Below are positions 57,051-64,000 of a DNA stretch of 64,000 bases, one piece after another. A model generated the notes under the pieces. It was not told the DNA's origin, did no database searches, and saw only the letters and a program-made list of their open reading frames with translations. Each line of letters begins with the position of its first letter. Positions within the stretch are counted from its first letter, which is position 1. The stretch lies in NCBI RefSeq assembly GCF_021869535.1, contig NW_026262712.1, positions 46,854,884-46,918,883 on the forward strand. The letters run 5' to 3'. The translations under genes and the position numbers were made by a program. Source of the DNA: Mytilus californianus (Eukaryota > Mollusca > Bivalvia > Mytilida > Mytilidae).

Positions 57051-57187
57051 TCAATTTTTTCTGAACAATTGGGTTTTAATTTATATTCCTTTCTTTTTAT
57101 GGAAAGCTCTTTGTTGTACTAGAAATAATTGAAAACTGTTTTATGTCTTTAAAGAAACTTTAATATCATATCTTTTTGTTTCAAAAG

Positions 57188-57860
57188 GGCAGGTGAAGAA
57201 TTGTCATCACTAGGCGTCATCGTAAACCTTTATAAAAATTATCCCCTCTGGAACCACTGGACTATTTTCAACCAAACTTTAACTGAATGATTCTTATGGT
57301 ATAATGTATACAGTTTGTGTTTTTGTTCTTGTCATCAATCAAAATGGTCGCGATGGCTAAAAATAGATCATAAGGGTAAAATGCATTTAGTGTCTTGTAT
57401 CTTGAAAACCACAAGAGTTAAAGGAAATCTGATGCGGATGTAAATACTTATAAATCAAGATCTACCTCCTACTTATTTCACCAAAATTATCTTTATAGGA
57501 GTTATTGCCCTTGAATGATTTTTTTCAGCTTATATATATTTTCCTATTATCTTGAAAACTATAACAGATAGGTAGAAACTGTGAATAGCATAAATGATCA
57601 TCTATACAAGATCGACAAACATGGCTTATGACCGAAACAATTGAATGACTTTTAATAGTAAATGTAGTTACTGACTTTGATGACAATTTGAACTAATTTC
57701 CGAGTTTTTGCCTTTTACCTAAAAAAAACCAATAATCGATAGTTCGAAACAGAAACATCAAAATGATCAGCAATGCAAGATCGACAAAAATGTTACTATG
57801 ACTGAAACCATTGAAAGATTCATTATAGGAGTTATTGCCCTTAACTGATAGATATAAAAA
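57188..57860 (+). repeat. Degraded copy of the GCTCACCTG-family element
   Basis: GGCAGGTGAAGAATTGTCATC, ACTAGGCGTCATCGTAAACC, AAAATTATCCCCTCTGGAAC, AAAATGGTCGCGATGGCTAA, TTATAGGAGTTATTGCCCTT (twice) and CTTGAAAACTATAACAGATA follow the order at 9861 and 43445. Confidence 0.6.
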
Positions 57861-58137
57861 GATGTGGTATGAGTGCCAATGAGACAACTCTCCATCCAAG
57901 TCAAAATTTATAAAAGTAAAAACCATTATAGGTCACAGAACGGTCTTCAACACGGAGCCTTGGCTCACACCGAACAGTAAGCTATAAAGGGCCCAAAAAA
58001 AATTACTAGTGTAAAACTATTCAAACGGGAAAACCAACGGTCTAATCTATATAAAAAACGAGAAACGAGAAACACTTATGAACCACATCAACAAACGACA
58101 ATTACTGAACAGATTCCTGACTTAGGACAGGTGCGAG
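57846..58137 (+). repeat. Dispersed repeat family R2, copy 4
   Basis: GATGTGGTATGAGTGCCAAT, CCATTATAGGTCACAGAACG, CACACCGAACAGTAAGCTAT and CCAACGGTCTAATCTATATA match the other copies. It ends at GACTTAGGACAGGTGCGAG. Confidence 0.75.
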
Positions 58138-58397
58138 TATGTTTTTATTGAGTTTCTAGATTTTGACTATTATGTCGAAAAATATAATAGAAAGGTAGAA
58201 GCTGAAAACAGCAAAAATTATTGAAATCTTATAGTAGATATTATCCTTAAACTGACGACATTTTATTTCTTTTTGAGTCTTTTCCTATAATCTCGAAAAA
58301 ATAAATAGATAGGTAGACACCGAAAGCATTAAACATGATCAGAAATACAAGATTTACAAAAGAACCAGGAAATCATCTCAAAACATCACTGATCTGT

Positions 58398-58614
58398 CTA
58401 GTTTTGATACAATTCAAATCCACTGAATCCTGTTAATTCTGGATTCGTCAACCTAACAGTCCCTAGTAAAAATACATAGGCTGAAGATTGAAGTTGAACT
58501 TTTACAGGGTGTACCATTTTACATGATGTACGGCGGCATGTAGACTGACTACCGTTACAAATTAGCTGGACACAGTTCTGACGTTTAAACCACGATGCCA
58601 AAGAAAACTGTCAT
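58398..58614 (-). CDS. Candidate terminal exon of a Cys-containing protein (unrecognised)
   Basis: On the minus strand, after TTTAAAATGACAG, the frame reads FSLASWFKRQNCVQLICNGS, QSTCRRTSCKMVHPVKVQLQ, SSAYVFLLGTVRLTNPELTG and FSGFELYQN before a TAG stop. Four cysteines in a short basic stretch and a balanced residue mix set it apart from neighbouring chance frames. It may start at the internal Met (MASWF) or at the acceptor. It lies inside the proposed long intron of the ZIP-like gene on the opposite strand. No family recognised. Confidence 0.35.
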
Positions 58615-58619
58615 TTTAA

Positions 58620-61600
58620 ATCACCCCACCTTTTCTAAAGAATAGCATTATACAAAATTGTAGTAATAGAACAAGAATTGTCCTTTCTCGGTCAAATGAA
58701 TTAAATTAGAGTTAAATATAAGTTAACGTTTATTTCAAACATTGTCCATAAGGAATCATACTTTCAGGAATTTTTTATTACCACTCAATTTATTCATGCG
58801 GTTAATGTAGTCAATAAAAGATTGCGTTATACACAAAAGCTTAGTTATCTTGTATCTTAATGTTCTGATGACTGTGTTTATCGCATATTTAAATTAAGAA
58901 TACCGAAGATAGATCTGATCTGCTCCATGTCGTGACTTCCGCATGTAATAACATTAATTAACGATACCATTTGTACTGCAGAAGGTGCGGGTTTCGACAA
59001 TTAATGCCTGATCAGTGATACTCTAGGCCACACTATGTGATACTCCAAAACCTATAACAAACATTGAAGAGCTGATAAAACCAAATAGAACAAGAAAACA
59101 ATCGTCTTCATTTATAAGATAAAACATCGACAAGTTAAGTATTGAAAACTGTAAATGTATACACATCTTGCGAAACATACACATTTCTTCTCTCATGGCT
59201 TGGCCTGTTTTTTTCGACTAATTTTTGTTGCTTTTTCGATGTTAAAATCTTCATAAACAGCGTATCATTTGTTGTCTGATCTCATTTCTTTTTTTGATGA
59301 AGAAAATTATCAATATTTGTATATTGTAGGGTAGTTTTATTCTGGACCTTGGTTACAATTCAAATATAATATTCGTGCATAATGGAATGTGTTATACAAA
59401 GGTTTTACGTCAATTTTTCAGTTTGAAAATAAACTGTCTATTAAGGTCGTGCAAAATACATTTAAATATAACACTATATGATATGAGAGCATGCAACCGT
59501 GGTAAGGTTAGTACAAATGCAGAAAGATTCACGATTCATTCATACAACCGTATAACGGTCTGTACACGTAAATAAGGTGTTTAATTGTTCATTTAATTCC
59601 ACGTATACCTTACCCATAGAAACATATTAAAAGGATAAATTGCCAATAAAAAGAATTAAGGCAGTTTATTTTTAGATACTGATTTTTTTAGCTCGGATAT
59701 ACACTTTTTCTGGTGAGTTCGCTTAAAATATCTGCTGTAAAAGTCAACATCAAAAACATAAATGATATTATTCTATATTTGTCGTACTGACTTTTCTGCT
59801 GTATCTGACGACTTTTAGCGCCTGGTGTAAAACAGAGAGAAAGTTCTGGTGAATAAAGATGTTTATTCTTGGAAATCAGTAATCAAAGTGCTTACAAATA
59901 TAACACATTAAAATAACAGTCTCACTTGATACTAATTTTAATTTCAAAAATAAACTAAATCAAGGGACATGACTCTATTCAAAATTTAACTATTTATATA
60001 ATACTTGCCCAAAACTTTTTTTTATCAAGGGAAACAGCTTTACAAAATAAAGATGTTTATTCTTGGAAATCAGTAATCAAAGTGACCGTTGAACACTTAA
60101 ATTGTTTCCATGCAGGCTTAGTCACATGATCACTGATTTCTTAACCATCTCCTGTTTTCACCAATCAAAAGGTACCTTGTAAAAACAAAATGTTAATATA
60201 ACATATCTATTACATTGATCGTGATAGAAATGAAATAGTTTGACATCCACAAAAACAGTGTATATCTCAATTTTTGTTGTTGTTGCAATAAGTTAGTCTT
60301 ATTTAATGTGGGATTCGTGAATTTAATATTGGAAGGCAAGTCGTTGATACGTTATATACGTTTATAATATTTCTGAGCGTTTAACGATTGAACCAATGTC
60401 ATGATAGCATGTCTTTTGTTGGAGAACATTTGCTGACCGGTCGGTGTCTTTTGAGAATTTTTGTCGTTGGGTTGCTGTCTCAATCATGAATATCACACAT
60501 CTCTATAAATTTATAGTTTTGCTTTTGTCCTTGTCATAGTGTCTGGCTGATTGCGAACTTCAGGGTAACGATATATTAGTGCTGTTCGCCTGTGAAGGTG
60601 AAGATTTCATCTGACATTTGTCCAAAACACAAACAGCAACCACGATTTAGAAAATCTAAAACACAATAGAAATAATTACAGTGTCTGTATTTGCTTTCCA
60701 CGGACAGTTGATACGTCAGCATTATTTTTTTTTAATAAATAAGATGTTTCAAAAGGCAAGATTTTGTAGGTTGCTATGGAAATGAAATTGAGTATTCCTT
60801 AGTATTTGGGGTAACATTAATACTTACGCATTTTGTCTCTCTTTGGAAGATATTTTTTTGACTGGAAACATAAAACAAACGATTGTGCTTTTTATACAAA
60901 ACAAAAATTCAATCATATTGTGCTGTGAATATTTCAGTTTACATTAAAACAAAGTTTTTAACACATGCTTATCTTAAAACTTTTTGGTCCCATTTAATCA
61001 TTTAAATCTTGATTCCTCAATCTTTAAAAAGAAATAATGTACTATGGTTGGAAGAACTAATGTATATGTAGCTGAACATTTTCCGGACCAAACTATTAAA
61101 CAAAGTAAATAAGAAAACTTATGTAGTTCGAGATGCAAATCCATATTTGGAAACTTGTTTTTGTCGATTGAAAAAAAAGATTGTTCTGATGATCCTCAAT
61201 GCTTTTTGTTTGTGTTTTCGTTTTTTACGCTGTACTTCATGACGAATTAGTCCTGATGTATCGTACTTCAACGAATACCGCACACTAAAAAACCTCTGCT
61301 TTGTGAAAAATCAATTCAATTGAAGTACTTCCTCGAAAACTGTCACCCCATCTTTTTATTATTATACAATGTTTTATTTATAAAACATTGATTGTCACTT
61401 CTCGTTCAAATGATTTAAATCACAATTACATGATTTTTTAATTTTACACATTTTAAAGGGCATGTCATAAAATATTAAAAAAAAACCATTGAAATATATG
61501 CGTGCAAATAATTTAGTTGATGAAAGGTAGCTTTTACAAAGAAGTAATATCATTATACCGTAGATAAATCTAGATTTGCTTCATATCGTGACTCAAACAT

Positions 61601-61640
61601 GTAAATAGACAACATTTCATGCGTTTAAATTTCAATATTA
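58620..61640. other. Gene-free stretch containing a 38-bp exact duplication
   Basis: No gene recognised. The 38 bases at 59853-59890 recur exactly at 60047-60084 (core GATGTTTATTCTTGGAAATC), 194 bp apart. The frame at 59375-59575 shows no motif. Confidence 0.55.
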
Positions 61641-61648
61641 CATTTCAG

Positions 61649-61847
61649 ATTGGTAATAGTAATGTCAGCAAGTCAATTAGAAGTGACAAGAAGACAGTGT
61701 CTTCTGTATCTTGGATGATTATAGTTGGACACGGATTCCATGGTTTCATTGATGGTTTAACAATTGGAGCGGAATTCACAGATAGTCTGATAACGGGCAT
61801 TAGTATCAGTGTTTCAATATTTTGTGAGGAATTGCATAACGGCCTAG
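61649..61847 (+). CDS. ZIP (SLC39) metal-transporter exon, transmembrane segments 4-5
   Basis: The acceptor TTCAATATTACATTTCAG precedes IGNSNVSKSIRSDKKTVSSV, SWMIIVGHGFHGFIDGLTIG, AEFTDSLITGISISVSIFCE and ELHNGL, with the donor TAG|GTAATA at 61848. The closest pattern is LIV-1-type ZIP8/ZIP14: WMxIxGDGxHNFxDGLAIGA in segment 4 and CEExPHELGD in segment 5. ZIPs move Zn, Fe or Mn into the cytosol. Here the segment-4 motif HNFxDG reads HGFIDG, and the segment-5 motif EExPHELG reads EELHNGLG. So the Asn of segment 4 and the His and Glu of segment 5, which hold the binuclear metal site, are changed. The frame is otherwise intact with good splice sites. Either it is a diverged paralogue with altered or lost transport, or an early pseudogene. 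Downstream exons lie outside the window; segments 1-3 were not found. Confidence 0.75.
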
Positions 61848-61849
61848 GT

Positions 61850-63240
61850 AATATCTTAAAACTTATTATTAAGCATAATATTTGGAGAAGATACAATGAA
61901 AAGAATGTAATAAATATGATATACTTCCATAAAAACAAAATTCAAAATTAGTTGCAAAACAAGGTTTAACGTGCATAGCCATTTAGGAACTATATATGTT
62001 CGATGAAACATAAATTTGTTTAGCGGCACTTCAATTTCCACTTGTGACTTTCGTTTATTTCTTCCAAAACTAAACATTAATCTTAATCCAAAATCCAGTA
62101 TAAAAATTATATTTAAGACATTTACCGTTTGACTCAATTAACAATCTATTAAATAGCATTGTAATGCCACATAAACGTCACACTGAGAATGTAATGTTGG
62201 TTATCATAACATTTTACATAAATTTATGTTCACCGATTTGATTGAAATTCTAACATTTGATTTATAATATACTTAAACGTATATCCAAATTTCAAAAAGT
62301 CTGTAATAAACAATAAACGATACATGGACTCCGAAATATGTATCAGCATTTCGTGTGTATTTTAGTCTGACGCCATTTAAAACAATCGAAATGATTTTAC
62401 AGGATTTTCTCCCCCTTCAATATTCTTAATCAATTAGAAAAAAACAAATAAAAACTAGTAGAGGGAATCGCAAGAACTCTAAAAGCAGCGAGACGTTGTG
62501 TGTTAACAGGGTAGAGTTTCAGTTTTATTTAAAGATTGATAACAATTTATAAAACTGAACACCATTTAGATGATATTGTCTTTACATCAGATAATCATAT
62601 TTAAAAAACACACAGTTTTCATTCATATCATAATGTTATCCTAATGTGATGTTGAGCACAAACTAGCATGCCCCATAGCTAGTTTATGATTTAGTTCACA
62701 TAATAATTATAATTATAGCCAAATTGTACATGGATTCTTTGGACTCTTTCAAAAACAAAGCCAATATAAGATAACTATTAAACACTAAGTCATGAGATTA
62801 CTGTATGTAACATTACTAAAACTGAGCAGTTTGTGTGTCTGACTGATTTGAGTATAAATTCTGTATAATGTTACAATAAATATATTATATAACCACCTAT
62901 ACATAATAAAGTAGATTCATATACACCTACATTAATTTGATAATAATAGCAATAATGTAACTGTTACAGTCATTTAATTATTCTATTTATTCTGCAATCG
63001 ACCTTTCTACTATACTAATACAGGTGTACAGATAACACGAAGCGATATACGTATACTAGACGTATGTAGTCTCCTGGTATCTTGCTTCTATTGCGAGCGA
63101 ACAGTTATGTCAAATTACTGTTTACGTCACAGTTCAATTTGGGGTCCTCATTGCGGTCTGCGTTTAAGTTATATCGATTTCTTTCAAAAACAAATTCAAC
63201 GATTGGGATGAAAAAAAATGTACAAAATTAATTCCAGGAT
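61850..63240. other. Gene-free stretch, probable intron downstream of the ZIP-like exon
   Basis: AT-rich; the minus-strand frames at 61645-62137 are shadows or chance. Near 63040-63130 the sequence is richer in CpG and contains GTTTACGTCA, but no promoter can be supported. Confidence 0.45.
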
Positions 63241-63243
63241 AAA

Positions 63244-63400
63244 GACAATAACTGTTTAGTGTCTTTAAATATCAGCTGTATTTGTACTCGGCTCGAAACA
63301 GGAGTAATAGCTCGCTGAAGCTCGCATTACACCTGTTTCTTAGCCTCGTACAAATACAGCTGATATTTAACATGTTTAAAGATACTAAACAGTTATTGTC
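63244..63400. mobile_element. Long foldback (inverted repeat) element
   Basis: The left arm 63244-63308 (GACAATAACTGTTTAGTGTC, AATATCAGCTGTATTTGTAC, GAAACAGGAGTAAT) is complementary to the right arm 63326-63400. There is a 17-base loop made of two AGCTCGC-like words, and a ~9-bp bulge (AACATGTTT) in the right arm. Arms of about 65-75 bp with only a few mismatches would give a stable hairpin. No protein; it is likely a foldback MITE. Confidence 0.85.
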
Positions 63401-63865
63401 TATATATTTCAATATTGACTGAAGATCTTCTAATCTTTCCAGATGATTTTAAAAGTTATGGAAATATTAAGACTATATGTAATGCTTCAAAACACTGCTT
63501 AAATATGTCAAGCCAGGACCCAATTAAAAAAATATGCTGACTATACTATTTGAGCAGCTTGCAATTTGAATATTAAATTGACTGAAGCTGTGAATACAAA
63601 CTTTTTTTTTTGATATTTTGTACATAGGTAGTTGAATGAGTCCTCTACTAAATATAATAATCATATGAACAATATTAAAATAAAAACATTAATTCAGACG
63701 CAACACTGAACTTTGGTTGACAAATAAGTAAAGAAAAATAATAGAAATCTGTTGATTAAAATCTTTTAAAGCAGTTTTTGTTATAGTTAGAGTATGACCA
63801 TATAATATGTAAAAAACCTGAAAAAACATGAAAGAAATAATAAAATTACTGCATCATTGATAAAC

Positions 63866-63965
63866 TTCATTCATTAATCTACATTGTTTGGCATTATCCC
63901 CACATTCATTAATCTACATTGTTTGGCATTCTCCCCAAATTCATTAATATTTTTTTTTTATTTAG
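63866..63965 (+). repeat. Three tandem ~34-bp units
   Basis: ATTCATTAATCTACATTGTT followed by TGGCATTATCCCCAC occurs twice, and a third unit degrades (ATTCATTAATATTTTTTTTT, TTAGCATTATTCCCAC). Confidence 0.8.
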
Positions 63966-64000
63966 CATTATTCCCACACTTGTTATTGTAGAAACAGGTT

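Noticed and set aside
61645-62137. Minus-strand frames of 93-97 codons overlapping the ZIP-like exon
   Set aside because: They are antisense shadows or AT-rich chance frames; the plus strand has the recognisable ZIP motifs and splice sites.

Overview
This window looks like nuclear DNA from a marine bivalve, most probably a mussel of the Mytilus type. The reasons are its AT-rich, gene-poor make-up, exon-intron genes with GT-AG junctions, and a repeat load that I recognise as typical of mussel genomes: elements starting GCTCACCTG, GATGCCCCC and GTTCCGCGGAAC, SINEs ending in a (AATC)n tail, Ngaro-type and RTE-type retrotransposons, and a retroelement whose protein carries YSRACVSY. The species call rests on pattern recognition and was not searched.

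Host genes. (1) On the plus strand, 4284-7293, a two-exon gene codes for a ten-finger C2H2 zinc-finger protein; the two exons join in frame to give 585 residues. (2) On the minus strand, about 24855 down to 14892, a chain of five phase-compatible exons, including a 15-nt micro-exon, codes for the C-terminal part of an unrecognised cysteine-rich protein. (3) On the plus strand, an exon at 61649-61847 codes for transmembrane segments 4-5 of a ZIP (SLC39, LIV-1/ZIP8/14-like) metal transporter with altered metal-binding positions. A phase-matching exon at 42711-42859, and more weakly one near 37908, may belong to the same gene. (4) An isolated Cys-rich exon candidate lies on the minus strand at 58398-58614.

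Mobile DNA makes up most of the rest. 0-4.1 kb holds a LINE 3' end, a hAT-like MITE and a G/C-tract MITE. 8-14.6 kb holds mosaic bivalve repeats, a 147-bp array and a reverse-transcriptase fragment. 18.0-18.4 kb is a 76-bp hairpin array. 25-32.5 kb is a stack of insertions: an old repeat is split at TA by a CAGTCAAA-ended DNA transposon; that is split by a tyrosine-recombinase retrotransposon with its split direct repeats still visible; and that in turn is split by a Helentron/pearl-like element carrying about 17 copies of a 166-bp repeat. 33-41 kb holds decayed retroelements and an RTE-like LINE. 44.8-45.1 kb is an intact SINE with target duplications. 46.5-49.8 kb is a ~105-bp array split at TTAA by a 2145-bp inverted-repeat element. 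55.9-58.1 kb holds further MITE-like elements, and 63.2-63.4 kb is a long foldback.

No rRNA gene, functional tRNA gene, CRISPR array or operon was seen. The genes do not form an obvious pathway. The main content of interest is the layered transposon record and two partly visible, unusual host genes.
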